DNA from: Lineus longissimus
Taxonomy: Eukaryota > Nemertea > Pilidiophora > Heteronemertea > Lineidae
Direction: 5' to 3'
Assembly: GCF_910592395.1 (NCBI RefSeq)
Contig: NC_088310.1
Location: forward strand, 4,285,501 to 4,349,500
DNA length: 64,000 bases
Each line of letters starts with the position of its first letter. The first letter of the stretch is position 1. This document shows, in pieces, positions 25,701 through 39,700 of this stretch. The position numbers and the translations under genes were made by a program. The notes below the pieces were generated by a model that was not told the DNA's origin, made no database searches, and was given only the letters and a program-made list of their open reading frames with translations.

Positions 25701-28700
25701 ATGTTAAGAAGAACAATAGAGGTCAGTTCCCATCAAGAATAGACCAGTTATAAAATCTGTTAAATCAACAACAACAATCATTGACCTGAAGTGACCCCTA
25801 AGTAGGCCTACGTACTTACACTTTATTAAAAATGCGGCCCAAACTAGATTAAGGCAGAATGAAGTATTGTTGAAAATTACCTCTACTTCATGACACCATG
25901 ATAATCAAAGCCAATCAGTAGATGACATGTCCTAATAGGGTCTACACATAAAACTTACCGAAGAGCATATTTGATGGCAATCTCCAGCCCAACCTGAAAG
26001 AAGTGAATGATTTGCACATGGTGTTTTAATATTGAAATGGTGAAATGACAAAAGGATGGCTCTACCCTTGCTGTGTCAATGATAGACAGGTGCATGCCTT
26101 GCATAAGTGACCATGCATAGTAGCAAGTTCACCAAGGTGTGCTTTGAAATAATAGATTAATTGGATTTCCTCAGTTACCCATTTTCTATGACTTATGCCT
26201 TGTAAGTTGTAGAAAAATCAGAATTACCTTCATAGCACCTAAAGATTGGAAGCAGAGTGCCATTCTGGTCCCAACTAAAGCAGCTAACATGGCGTTGAAT
26301 CTAGCACCAGCTCGTTCTATCGTAGTTGTGTATTTACCATCAGGACTGACGTCTGCAAATCTATAAGAAACCAGGAATTATAAGACAGAGATAAACAAAT
26401 AAGGAGTTACTGCTAAACCAACTTGCATCACTGGCTTTTATGTATTTCCTTCCTTCAAAAGGTAGCTGAACACATCACCCTATCATTCCCTCCATGAACA
26501 CCACAGGTAGAGGTTATCATAATGCATCAATCAAAACATCATGGTGCTTTGAAAAAGAAATCTACCTGCATGAGTAACAGTGGCAGTGATTCCGTCTCTG
26601 GGAAAAAAACAAGGAAATCTTACTTATTAAGGAAATTTGCTCTTGGTATCCGCACATGGTCGAAGGATAACATGCCATTGTCGATGCCATTCAAACCTTC
26701 CTTCAATCCCTGATCTTCAACCTTCACCCCAGGATTCATCACACCATTCAAATCCCGCACAGGGACAATAAAACAATGGGGACCTAAAATGTGATGACGT
26801 AAAAATCTGATTACAAACACTCTATAAAAAATATGTTAATAGTGATGTTCACAACACATGACTGAACCTTACGGCCATGGGTGAACACGCAGGGTATTAA
26901 CACATGCTGCACCAGTGATTTTCATACTTAGTGCATTGGGTCATAGCTTGGCTTATGATTGAACAGTAGCTTACTTGTATTCCTACAGATGGTGCCATTC
27001 CTACAGATGGTGCCCAACAAGTGTCAAAGGGTTAGATATAAAATCCTACCTCTACATATATCATCAATATATAATTGAGCAAAGACAGCTGCATAATTTC
27101 CCTGCAGGGCATTTCCAATGTAGATTTTACATGCATCTAGGCAGGGAGTGTTTATGATGAATTCCTGAAATGGATAAAAAAAGTAACTATGCATCTGTCT
27201 GGCTTTTCCTCCTCCTACTTTGATGTTGATTTGCAGAACAAACATGTTTATTAAAGCTACAAAGCATTTCTATCATTGTATTATCTATAATTTAACTTTT
27301 TGGTATATTTATACAGTTGTCTCCACCAATACCCCTTTATTATTATCATTACTAGTCCAGCATTATCTGTTAAGAAATACACGTAGAAGCAAAGTTACGT
27401 GCTTGAAGTATCCATGGTTCCCACTGGTAATACTCTCAGATTTACAACTTACCTCAGTTTTACAGTCATAATGGGCCTCTGTCTGTATCCCTCTCACATT
27501 ACTCCCATGACCTCTCTCGGACATGGCAAACATCCCAGTAAACTGTAATTCCTACGATTAAAAAAATCTGAGATTAAAAGGGTGCAGAATTAGATTTTAA
27601 GACCTACATCAAGAGTAGCATGACAAAATTTCATTTTTTCAGCACTATAGTTGGCTTTTTTGCTTTATTTCAATACATTAAAATGAACTGAACTTGGAAC
27701 AAATGGGGGGGGGGGGCACCCAACAGGTTGAAATTGATAAGAAACTTACTGAAAGAGGTGTGAACCATTCAGCTGCGTGTCTTTCTGAACCAAGATTCAT
27801 CACAGCACCACCAAACAACCATGCCATGACACCCATCTAAAGAAACAGAATTCTTTCAATAAAAAAAATCAAGTAAGATACGATTTTCAAGTTAAAAAAT
27901 GGTACCTGGAATTATGATTTAGTGAAGCTATGCTATTAGATGATTTTTCAAGCCTAATAATTACTGGTACAGAGGTTGGACATTTCAAAATCCATTCATT
28001 ACTTCAATCTGAATTATCTTACCCCAATAAGTCCAATCCCCACCATTATAACACTAACAGGCAGGCTGGTTAAAGAGACTGCACGATCTCGGAGCCTTGT
28101 GTTTCAATTCAAGATGATCTGAAGAAACTCTGAAATACACACCTTTATACCAACAGACATATCAGTGATGGCAAAAGCTTCACCAATGGCAAGGCCTTTT
28201 TTGATAAAACCCTCTCTATTTGCTCGCTGAAAAGAATAATAGATATGCAGTGGATCAAAAAAACAAATGTAAGAGTCATACACACAGAACAAGATTAAAG
28301 TACCGGTACTAATTACAACAGCTGCAAATATTACTGCATTTGCAGACTTGATACAAGTTTTTGTTCACTTTTGGCACCAAAATTAGCATAGATATTAGCT
28401 ATGCGGGGTTTTTTGCAGGGGGTGGAGCAGTCAGAATTCATCCCTTATTCCTGTGAACATCTAGTCACATTCACAGTATTTCTTACCTGATCCCTGAACT
28501 GCTGCTGGACCTCAGGAACTTTGAAAAGATATTTTGCTCTTTCAAAAGTAACTTGACGGTGTTCATCCAGTGATAAGTCAAACCTGGAAAAAATTATATA
28601 AGAAACGTTGACACAGGGCGTCCCAAAGAGTTGATTGCAATATTAAGACTGCAAAAGCTAAAAAGCCAGTACAATCTGCAGCCTACGTATCCGCGGTTCA

Positions 28701-29238
28701 ATGGAATAAACATCGCATTCGACTCAAGAGAGAACGACGCGCAGAATGAACTTTCTCAAACAGTAGGCCTAGAAACTCCAGGGGTTAAAATTTACAATCC
28801 CGATCGGAAATGACGTAGTTTGATCGCATTCAACTATAAATCCATTGAACAGTGGTGCTTTGTTTGTCAACCGATGACCTTTTTTTGGGGTGTGATCGGG
28901 GATTGTAAACTCGTTCCACTCCAGGCTACAACCAATAACAATAACATGCTATACAGAAGACGTACATGCATGTACATATACATGGTGTACATACTGTGTA
29001 GTGTACTGTAGTGTAGAATGCATGTATTGTTTGTTATGCAAGTAAGAGGTAAACACAAAATAGGACTAAACCGAACAAAGACTGAAAATTATTGGGTAAA
29101 ATTTGGCAAAAATACTAACCGTAGCTTAAACAATTCATTGTCATCATAATATTTGCGGAGTTTTCCTATCAATTCCCAGTAATGACCATCTAAATACTGA
29201 CCCAAACTGGGACAAACATTCTTGCTGGAGGCTGACAT
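22767..29238 (-). CDS. Peroxisomal acyl-CoA oxidase with C-terminal SKL
   Basis: Fifteen exons on the minus strand: 29238-29120, 28583-28487, 28226-28143, 27836-27750, 27551-27453, 27164-27050, 26783-26624, 26360-26228, 25993-25959, 25115-24845, 24528-24329, 24112-23913, 23557-23487, 23217-23116 and 22934-22767. All phases fit; the product is 646 aa, close to the usual 650-700. The family oxidises acyl-CoA to trans-2-enoyl-CoA with FAD, passing electrons to oxygen (H2O2), the first step of peroxisomal beta-oxidation. The order of conserved parts is right: helical N-domain, [19 protein letters not shown] (flavin/substrate region), [19 protein letters not shown] and [19 protein letters not shown] (beta domain), [19 protein letters not shown], then [18 protein letters not shown] in the C-terminal oxidase domain. 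The last residues are APKSKL, a type 1 peroxisomal signal. I cannot assign it firmly to ACOX1, ACOX3 or ACOXL; the motifs look nearer to ACOX-like or plant ACX3-type enzymes, so I give no symbol. Confidence 0.9.
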
Positions 29239-29324
29239 CTTGATGACAGGTCATGTGACTTCGAGCTTGTTGTAGCCCCCAGGGTAGATTTTGGTCTGCA
29301 AATTATTCTTTGGTTTGTTTAAAA
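29239..29324. promoter_or_regulatory. Compact bidirectional promoter, acyl-CoA oxidase / Kizuna-like
   Basis: Just 86 bp separate the divergent start codons. GTCATGTGAC, an E-box of the M-box/CLEAR type, sits at 29250-29259. 5' UTRs must be very short or overlap. Promoter function is inferred from spacing. Confidence 0.5.
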
Positions 29325-32300
29325 ATGGCTTCCAGTAATGTGGAATTTTATGAAAAACAACAAATTTTGCAAGATTCCCAGCACAGGTGGTAAGTTATTT
29401 TCTCGATATTGACATTGAAATAAAGATATTTAGTTGCTCTTTTGATTTAGACTCATTTACTGATGATTGTAATCGTTTTTCCAAATAAAATAAGCCCAGT
29501 TGTGTAAAAGCTAAATCCAAATGCATTATGATGCAATGCATCATGGGATGCAATGCACTGCCACTGTAATTATGAAGAAAAAATACTCTTCATGCTGTAA
29601 ATCTTTAATTTCAATATACATACAGATGGGCAAACTCTGATTGGTCTCTGTCTTCATTGCAGTGAACAAGAAAGGATGGTCCTTGAACAGCAACTGAATT
29701 CCTATTCCAAGTCAGATGCTAGATTGTAAGATATATAAATTGCCTCTTCATTCAGAACCATTAGAAAGTTTGCTCTGCCTACATATACAACAATGTTCTC
29801 AGCTTTTGAAAGGCATGAAATTGAATAAATGTACTTTTGCAGATACTTTATGGAGTCGAAGTCTTCATGATTGTCATTTTTGGATATTTTGTTCCAATGT
29901 TTAAATGTCCTTTGCAGCGGCAGACTGAGAGCAGCCAAGTTACAAGCATACTGGAAGAAACTTTGTGAGGACGAGAAGAGAAGCCGCAGGAGAAATGAAC
30001 AGACTTTGAAAGAATTTGACCGAGTTGAGAAACATGTGAGGGCACTCCATACAAAGACAGAAAATTACGCTGTCATGAAGGTGAGATGCTTACATATGAA
30101 TTCCTGATCTTCCCAAGATGAGGAAATGTTTGCCCAGTTGCAATAACACCGAACAATTGGGGGCCCCTGGGGTGTTTCTACTGGATATTTGAAGTAGGAA
30201 ACATTTGTAAGAAAAACACCAAGGATGCATATGGGTGAAATTTGTTAAAAGTTAAATTTTGGGTCATCAACCTACTACATTTTCCACACAACTAGTTATT
30301 TAGCCATGCATTATGCAAAATTTGTGTGGTCCTGCAGCAGTTTTGACTTTTTGAGTTGGACAGATCTGCTTATACATGAGAAGCTGCTAATTTTGAATTG
30401 GTCTTTTAATTATCTATTGCAGAAACAATATGAGGAATACATCGAAAGGATGTATCCCCACTGGAAAGAGAAGGTCCAGCAGTGGCAACATAAGCAAGAG
30501 CAGGCACAAGAACAACAAAAACAAATGGCAAACCTGAAAGCTCAACAAGCCCCATCATTTACAGAGAGATTCCTGGTTCAGAAAAGCCCACAAGTCCAGT
30601 TTGATGTGACACCAGGTTAGTTTCATTGGATGCTTGAAGAAGCCGCATAAGCAAACTCTGCCAGGAGGACAACCCCTCCATTGAGAACTAAAATTACGGT
30701 CCTAGGGTGGTGTTTCCATCTATTTCAACTAACCAGGACACTGCTCCTGTAAAATGAGGACAACGTTTCCAATCTATATTCACTCTGCAGGCATTTCAGT
30801 CTGTTGGAGTGAAATTACTGAAGTAGAGAATAATTATATCAAGGCCTTTAAGAGAGGATACGTTTTCCTTCTGTGGTCAGACCAGGGATCCTGTTTTCAA
30901 GGCACGGAGCACATGAGAAATTCGCAATCCCTGATTTCATCCATCAAATACCGGTAGTATCCTCTTTGCAGAACTGTAAGTTGTAAACGTCTTATTTTCT
31001 ATCTACAGGCCAGACTGGTGGATACAGTAGCCAGTCACCATACCCCCGTACTCACACGCATAGTGTCGTGGGCACAAAGGACAACACCATGAATCAAGTT
31101 CAGCATTTCCCTCAACAGCCAGAGGCAAAGTTTGCCACTCCTGACTCAACGTCACAGAATGGATATGAGAGCCTCAGTCAAGTATGTCTTACTTTGCCAA
31201 AAATCACAACTAAATATTTACAGCTTACTGTGTCAGGATTGTTTGCAGACCCACAATTAAATTTTTCAGGCTTTCTCTCATACTTTCTTCAGTCATTTCT
31301 GTACCCGGCTTTCTTTTTCAGGTAACAGATCTGCCTCTTTCAACGCCTCGGCAAACTGGTTTACAAAATGGGGACATTAAAGATGGTACAAAAGTAGTAC
31401 AACGGCCAGCTTCCCTGGAACGACAATCATCAGGCCATCGACCAGTCAGTTACTTTTTATCTCAATATTTTCTCACTCTCCATTATTTATTGTTTGCATT
31501 TAATTTTGCCTTGATTGTCAATGCTTTTTCAATCTCAGTCTCTATACGTGTATATTTCCTTTGGCCTGATTAAAAGATTTTTTTATTTTATGTGCACCGA
31601 CTAATTTTTGCAGATACTCATTCCCACGCTTGGTAAGCTCCACACCACAGGGTCCAGCCAAGGCTCTGATATTCTTGACGGGAGACAGACAGGATCACTA
31701 TCAGAGCAAGTGACAGGCGGCACAGAACATGGAATCTCCGCAAGATCTGTGGAAGTGTCAGCAAAGGAATCTTTACAGTCTGGATATTCTGATGGTGTTG
31801 TCTTGACTCAGTCAGATGGGATGTTGTCGCCGAGATCTGATGATGGATTTTCGCCTGAACAGACAGAGAGTTTGGGAGAAGGTAAATCAAAGATTGAATG
31901 AACAAATCTCTGACCCCTTCATCCAGTGCAATCAAGACTTTGTTCTTGATTTGCTGCCCACAGCCAGATTGGCCGGGTTTCTTCCCTGAATTATTTCTCA
32001 AATGTTATAAAGCATTTCTGCCTGTTTAAAAACTCACTTAAGAAAACAGACTTGCCCTGGGAACAATTTTAATTGCGATCTGAAAATTTTGGTTACATTC
32101 TTTCATTGAACGAGACCCATATGTTCTGAATGGGTTGATAATCATTGGAAGTTACAACTTACAGATGTTGGCTGACATTTGCTATATCCACAAAATCACC
32201 TTCCACTTCAGATGTCCAGTCGGCTTCTCTGAGATCAACCGGTAGCTCCACTGGCAGACGCTCCTTTGACAGGCAGGAACGGGTCAATCAGGAAGAGGAC

Positions 32301-35300
32301 GCAAACTTTGAAAGCGATATGAGCCTGCCTCTCAGTATTGGTGTGGAGGTAGAACCACAGTTGAAGGACTCTGGGAAGAGTGACGTGCCTACTCCTCGAA
32401 TCATAATCCCGGACACACCTAGAGAAGAGACACCTCAGCCCGCTCTTGCTAGACTTGGCCTCAGGTATGTTCAGCTCTTTCAAGTGTTCTAAGAGGGTAA
32501 TGGACATCTGGTAATAACCATGACTTTGACTGATGATTTTTTCCAATTTGTTTTAAGGTAGTTGACACAGATTAAAATTGACAGTCATTAGGTACCCTGG
32601 CATCAGCAGCCAGGATCAGCCGTATGTGAAATTGTAATACTTGGCACTCTGAAATACTTATTTTGACCCATGAAGATTACCTTTTGTTGCAATACAATTG
32701 TTCATTTTCGTTTACTTTCAGTCAAGAGGGATCACTGCCGTCTGCTGAATCCAGCATGAGATCTGAGCTGACACTTCAGGTGTTGTATAGGCTCCTCAAG
32801 TTTATACAGGAGGAGTTTCCTGATACATTCAGCCCAGAGACATTCTACAGGAGCCACCCTCCCACTCTGGCTGCCAGGAAAGATATCATTTAGTAAGTTG
32901 AGTGCAAGCTTGTTAGCAAGGGCTTGTACATGTATGCTGTTGGCCTTGCAAGTCTGAAACCAGTTTCCTGTATTGTTTCTGTTGTCTGACCCAACTATAT
33001 GATTCATTGCAGCAATTCAAACCAAGGCGACAACTTGGACCATCACGATCCAGGCGTAGTTAGTATGGTGATCTTGGATGAACTGCCCCTTCTTGCACAA
33101 ACACTGCCTGGAGAGTGCCTCCTTTCTGATGAGACCATCAAAACAACATCTGCATTTACTAAAGAATCAGAATTACGGTAAATAATTGTTCCTAGTCGTC
33201 TTTCGTAATCGCCTTGCCTGCATTGCGGGGTTATGAATATTAGTCAGAGTGCCATGTATTTGTTTTGTTAACTGTTGGTGTTGTGTATTTCAGAGCTCGG
33301 TTTTCGGGTGATGCTGCCATTCTTTGGGACAGGCTCTTTCAACACATGACATTGGCTGTACAGCATAATATCATGAGCGCAAAGGAAATAGCGGAGGAAT
33401 TCGTGCCCTGTCTTGTGAGTCGGACTGCCCTGTCATCGGTGATAGATAGGGCTTTGGAGCTTGTAGAAAACTTTCTCCAGGCGGCCACAACTGAGCGGCC
33501 TGGTTCCAGTTTAAGCCATGTCTCCACGCCTCCTGCCAGTCCCATCAGAGTACCACAGACTACCTCCCCATTACATAAAGCATGTAAGTTGTGTTCATTT
33601 TTATTGAAGTGCTTATAGCTGCTACAATAGATACATGTATTTACACAAATCTCTGTTTAAGAGTTGAAATAACATTGAAATCAGTGTCCAGTATTTTGAT
33701 TATGAAAAAGCTGCACAGCCCAGATAATTTGCCATTTTGCTTGAACTAAAGGATGCCATGTCCTTTTGGTGGCGTCCAGATGAATCTATGTGTGTTAACA
33801 GCTTCTTATTCACAGTGAATTGCACCGACTATGCCTTTGGACAGGTTGTATAAACTGAAATCTGGAAATTTAAGAAATGATTTTGCTTGAACTAGAGGAT
33901 ATCATGAGCAAGTTCCTTCCACGAAGGGACAACCTATATCCCAGAGTCAGGACTCCTGGATGGGACAGGGGTGTCTATAACACACCATTTTACTATCCCT
34001 TTATACTTTTTTCTGCGGTCCTCGACTTCCATAGGTTTCTTATTTCAAAGTAGCTTAGATTTAGATCGCATCCCTATGTTTTTTACAGCCTCTCCTCCAC
34101 CGCTTGCTAGCATTGAAGAAGACAATTTCTTTAGCATCAAACCTCCTCAGGAAGATCTCACCCGTAAGTCTGTGGGATTACGATATGTTGTATTGTTCTG
34201 TAACTGGCTTGCTATACCTTGGGACCTGCCTAATGACTGAAGCGATTCCTTCATTTACAGAATGAATATCGTTTAGATAACTTTCAAATATTTTTAAATC
34301 ATTGGCATTTTTCTCGAATATATTGAAGAAACATATACTCTTTATATAGATACTTTAAAGTGGTTTTGAGAACATTGAATTCAAATTCAAATTTTTCCTT
34401 CTGAGTTTTCTTTCTGTTTTGTAGTAACTAAGTTACTGGTGCTAGTCCTGATGCTTTTTTATGACTTTTGTACATGTATATTTTACTTACATGTAACAGA
34501 AACTGCTGCCTATCGTAACCTGTTGACGGGTACGATGAACAAGACAGCGTCGATTAACGATGATTATGACAGTGAAGATGATATAGAGAATCAACTGGCT
34601 GTCTCACCACAGCCCAGTTCAGAAAGGTATGAGCAGTAGAATAGTGTTCTTGTATTTTTTCATTGTGTTCCTTGGCATGCATTATAGTGACAAGGTAGAA
34701 GTTGGTCTTGCTCCAACTTGTTTACCCTACCTTTAACATATTTGGAAGTTGCCTCAGGAAGAGTTTTGTCAAAAGGTGGGGTTGTTGAAGAGATGGCCAC
34801 CAAGTAATAAAGATGTCCATTATGTACACGCTATCATCTTGTGTATTCTTACTTCAGGCAGAAGCTGGCTGGTGTTGGCATTGGTGGTGGTTCCGTCAGT
34901 GCTGGAATGGGCAAGCCTCCGTCCAAAGATGATGATGATTCCGTCGTGAGTTCTCTGTCCGGTGCGGCACCCATTTACATTCCTACAGCTATGGACAAAA
35001 GTGGCACAGGGCGGTCGACCGGCATGACTGGGTCAGTTGGTCTGGGAAGTTCAGGCGGGCAGAAAAAAATGAGTGGTAGGTTCTGATTATTATGAGCTGA
35101 TCTTGTTGAAGTGACGTAAAAATGATAATGTTTTTGACAGTTAGTAAGTATCCCTCCCTTGCATCTTGTCATTATGTATTCAAGAGAAGTACTTCTTGAC
35201 TAAACAAAGTCACTGTCATTTGTTTTAGGGAGCTCCTAGTGCTCACTTTGTGTTTGTATGTGATTCAGAATTGAGTTCTGTTCAGAAGTGCCACTCAGAA

Positions 35301-35512
35301 AGAACACTGGCTCTTGTCTGAGGGTACAGTATGTCAAGTCAAGGAGTAATGATTCTATTGGTATGGGTGTTTTATTTGCAGCTGCCTTCCGCACTGGTTC
35401 AGATGTCGATACAGACACTGAGATAGACCTCCCATCTAGTACAGCTGGGCCGCCAGGAGCCAAAGGACAAAAGCAGGATAGTTTGGATGATGACTTTGAT
35501 TTCTATGGGTAG
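29325..35512 (+). CDS. KIZ: Kizuna-like centrosomal protein
   Basis: Fifteen exons: 29325-29389, 29663-29725, 29918-30080, 30423-30615, 31009-31181, 31322-31444, 31614-31881, 32212-32464, 32722-32892, 33013-33177, 33294-33583, 34089-34163, 34500-34626, 34858-35075 and 35382-35512. All phases agree; 825 aa against about 670 in human KIZ. KIZ stabilises the pericentriolar material of mitotic spindle poles and is a PLK1 substrate. The first 110 residues resemble the KIZ N-terminus: FYEKQQILQDSQHRCEQE, LEQQLNSYSKSDARF, then LKAYW-like AKLQAYWKKLCEDEKRS and RNEQTLKEFDRVEKHV. A Gln/Lys-rich coiled coil follows (exon 4). Residues about 155-430 are Ser/Thr/Pro-rich and disordered. A helical, conserved-looking block spans about 434-640 (LTLQVLYRLLKFIQEEFPDT; AILWDRLFQHMTLAVQHNI). 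The C-terminus is acidic, ending DDDFDFYG. The symbol rests on the N-terminal resemblance and the general architecture and is less certain than the gene model. Confidence 0.8.
30650..30752. repeat. Degenerate copy of the dispersed repeat in a Kizuna intron
   Basis: It contains GGAGGACAACCCCTCCATTG, GGTGGTGTTTCCATC and CCAGGACACTGCTCC, in the same order as the other family copies but strongly diverged. Confidence 0.35.
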
Positions 35513-36710
35513 ACGCAAGGGAAGGATGTCTTATCAAAGAATCACAGGATTTGGGCATTGTCTGGTTGTAAACTAAGAAGTTTGCACTGTCAAATGCCAA
35601 CTCATCTCATTATCGTTGGGAGTTTGGAAGTATCATAAGCCCGGCTGTGAAAGTTTCACTCCTTTATGTATTTGTGTGAGTCTGCAGAAACTTCGTCCTT
35701 TGTCAAGCTTGTTGGTGACTATTACTTTTATGTCAGTATTTTGATTTACTTTACATCTTGCATTTTTAATGTTGAACTTGCCATTATGAGCCATTAGATT
35801 TGCTTCAGATTTTATCAAATTTTCTTGAGAAAACAAAGCTTTATCGATATTTATATCAAAATCAGTTTAGGAGAACAGGATTTATCTGCTGTAGAAATTA
35901 GCTAGTAATATGGATGACTTTAGCTTGTAGGATAATTGTTTTAGTAATGTGCTTGGTCAGTTAAAAGGGTAATGAGAATTACCAGTATCACTTGTATCAG
36001 AAAGTCTGCTGATTGATGACATAGGATCTGTGCATCTGCCTATCAGCTAAATTCAACAACTCCTTCTATGAAATCAGAAGAAATTACCGATTTCATACCA
36101 TTTTCTCTGATCGCTGTGGTGATGAATCAATAGTGATAAGGCCTCTGGCTCCCTAACTGAGAAAGCACAGTAGTTAGGTAAAAGAATGTAGATTAGATCG
36201 AGTGCACCAGGTGTGCTGTGTTTGTAGATCCAGTTGTTTCATTGGCGTGATACGAGTATGATCAAGAGCTTTTGATACCAGAGCATGCTGGCATGCTTTC
36301 CTGTTCAAAGTGTCTGTATGTTCATTCCACCAATCATATTCAAACCAATTTTGAAATTGGCTTTAAAAACAGAAAATTCACATGATAAGCTCCACCCTCA
36401 AAACAGTGCTCTAAGAATATTTGATATCATTGTGTATAAGTTGCTGACAAATATCAGATCAGATCTCAGCAAGGTTGTATTGCCAATACTATTCGGTTTA
36501 GCACAATTTCTCAACCATTTGTGGTTGTAGCCAAGTGTTGTTTTGATCCGAAATTATCGTTATTGAATTCTTGTACGCATTCCAGTATAACACACCTTAT
36601 TATAAAGGCCATGTGAATTTGATGGAAGACACTGTTATGAAATGGTTGTGAAATTGCACAAATATTTATTACATGTAATATGAATAAATGTATTTTTTGT
36701 ATCAAACTGA
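35513..36710 (+). terminator. Kizuna-like 3' UTR and probable poly(A) site
   Basis: About 1.2 kb of AT-rich non-coding DNA follows the stop. AATAAA at about 36683 (in TATGAATAAATG) is followed by a T-rich stretch, a good poly(A) signal. Confidence 0.55.
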
Positions 36711-39700
36711 TTTGTTGTTTTCATCTGTAGTTTCATGTTTAAACAGCTTTTTTACCTGTGATTATGGTTACGCGACCTTTACTTCAAGGGTTAGCGCAAA
36801 GATTGAGCAGTGAAAAGCAGACAAAATCGCATTTCATTGTTTAGTTTGAGGGGTATAAGAATGAAAAAGGGAATGCATAGACCTGAAGAGACAGCAGATA
36901 TTGCTACAACCATACCATAACATGCTGCCTCAACCAGACCTGATAATACAGCATATGCTGTCAAAGAGAGACCTGGCGAGATAACAAATGCTGTTACACC
37001 CAGAGCCAAGGGCAGCACGAGCAGATCCACACCTGATAATCCATCTCAAAGCAGACCAATGAACGAGCTCCACAGCAAAGATTACTTCGGAGCAATACTC
37101 AACCATTCATTTTTTGAAACATACTGAACCTGTAATGTGACCAGGTCAATAGGAAGGATAGAGGCCCAAGTCTGAGTGCCCCTAGGTGGATTACTGAAGG
37201 CTATGTTGGCTATGAAGGCTACGCATCTCGATATTTCAAACGATGTAGGAGTATCAAAAACCTCTATCTCAGGATGGCATGCGTCCGGTTTGGTGAATAA
37301 TACTATTGGTGGCTCTTGCTCTTGCTAAGGACAAAAGGAGCAAGATAATAGATAAGCACACTTGGCTATCAATACAACAGCTTGAACACATTTTGGCCGA
37401 GATATTCATGAATCTAGCAACTGAGACAGAAGGGATCACCCTTCAGGGTGGAGTGCAATTGTTCTAGATCAACCAAAGACGGAAAACAATCCAGAGATAG
37501 AGAAAGCATCTTATCCTTCACATCAACCTTCAGGGTGATGAATACAGGGGACAAAGTTTTGGCACTGAAATCCATAAGGATGCCTGATCCTTTTGAGGGG
37601 GTGGTCAAATGTGATGTAACTAGCAATGCTATGGCCATTACATTCCAATGAGATGCCCTTGTGCCTGGACAACTTTTCAGAGACACAAAAAGAAAACTAG
37701 ACAGTAAGTTATGTTAAAAATGTTTATTGATGATTACAGCTGAACTGAAAAATGACACTTGAATGTACACATATTCGACAACGTTACCAGTGAAATAATA
37801 AGCATCACTTTCACTTGTGTCGCTCTCTTAACAAAATACATACACAACAGATCGCAATTTGAACTTTTTTATTGAGAAAACAAAAACAAGATAGTGATAT
37901 TGTAAATGGAATGTTAGGGTAAATAAATTCATAGATGAACATACGATAAAAAAGTGTAAATGAAAAACGTAAAACATGAAAAGATACCGATAAGTTTTTT
38001 ATTTAAATGTTTGATCTAAGTGGTACATGAGCAGTAACCAAATTAAAAAAGAGCAATTTTATTAAATAATTATTTTTTAACTCAAATCCAGCACCCAAGG
38101 TGCAAATTTTTCCTTATGACGAGTTCACCAGGTCACAATATTAAAAGAAAGCTTACTTTCCACAAGGATTATTTCATCAGCAAACTTTTTTGACAGCAGT
38201 CAATCAAAATACAATGCTGTGTAGCGACGTCATTTGGGCAGCCATTTTGGTTGTCAATCCATGGCCTCGACCTTCTGTGGGTGAATGACATAAATTTCAT
38301 GTTCAGAATGGCATCTTTTGCTGATGCGACGTCATATGCATGACCTCTCTAGGTGGTTCAAAAAACCGGACAGTTAATGACTACAGGTATGCAATAAACA
38401 AAAATAAACATAGAAAGGTCTGAAAACAAATGATGGAATGTGTTTACCTATGGTGATATTGCTAAAGGCATGCAACTATTGTGTCTATGCACAGTATCAA
38501 ATGCTGATTACATTAAGTAGACAACAGATATGGCAATACATGTAGGTGCTCCGTCATCCAAATATCACTGGCACTAACATCTCGACATGCTACCCTATGC
38601 TGGCCTAAAAATGGTATGGTTTTTCCACTTGAAGTGACAGCAATCTGGAGGTTTAAAAGTTGCCTCACCAAGACTTCCCCAGGGGCAGAATTACCAGTAT
38701 TCCACTAACAGAATGCAGGTTTTTTTTATACCATCCAGACAAGAGACCAGATGCCCATGACAGTGGTTTTTGAACAGACGGCTTAACAATAAAACATCAA
38801 CAAATAATCCTATAAATTCTGACAAGCTTTAAAAGCCACGATATGTACAGTTACCACATTTATATAAAAGACATCTTAAACAACTATACAAACATGTTTA
38901 AGTTGACTCTTGTGCAAGCAAAACTGTAGCATTCTGCATGTACTGGTCAATCACACTTCACAATGTACTTCAACAAAATTCGATTGTCGTTTCAATTTGA
39001 TGCGATATACATGTCTATTAACTCCATAAACAATACTTTGAACCATTCTGTACCATACTATAGCATTGCTGTTATACAGACTCACTTGTCCTTCATATTG
39101 TAATCAACCAGGCTATCATCAGTACCGTGACACTTATGTGATTCCAATGCATTTTCAAATAAATTCCAAACTTCGGCCACATTTTTCTCAAATTTACAAA
39201 ATGAATGGATATTTCAAGTTTGTGATAACATGCTGAAGAACAAGACAGAGAAAAAAAATCATTGTCACTATATCTGAACTTTCAAATAAAAAATCTGTTT
39301 GTAGACAGACAGACTAGTACAAATCCTTCATCAAAAGTTCCAATTCAAGTACATGTAAAGTGTGACAGAGATACGAACATGTATGACAGTTACATACAAT
39401 AGATATGGCAGGTTTTAATAAGCTATCGTGTGGACAACAATAATATATATGTACTACTCTCATCTTACTTTTTCTCCTCCACCTGACCCCTTTTTGCAGA
39501 GATCCTTAAAAAATTCTTACGTCTAATCTACAAGCAGGTAATCAAATGAAAAGCCAAGACATATTACAATGACCAATTTTGTTCGTAAATCCATTTTGAT
39601 ACCGATTTATATGCATGGGTATCTGTACAATTAGTTTTTTCATAATTTTGTAAGCATTGAAACGAGGCAGAAGTATTCACAATAATATCTAGCACTTTCC

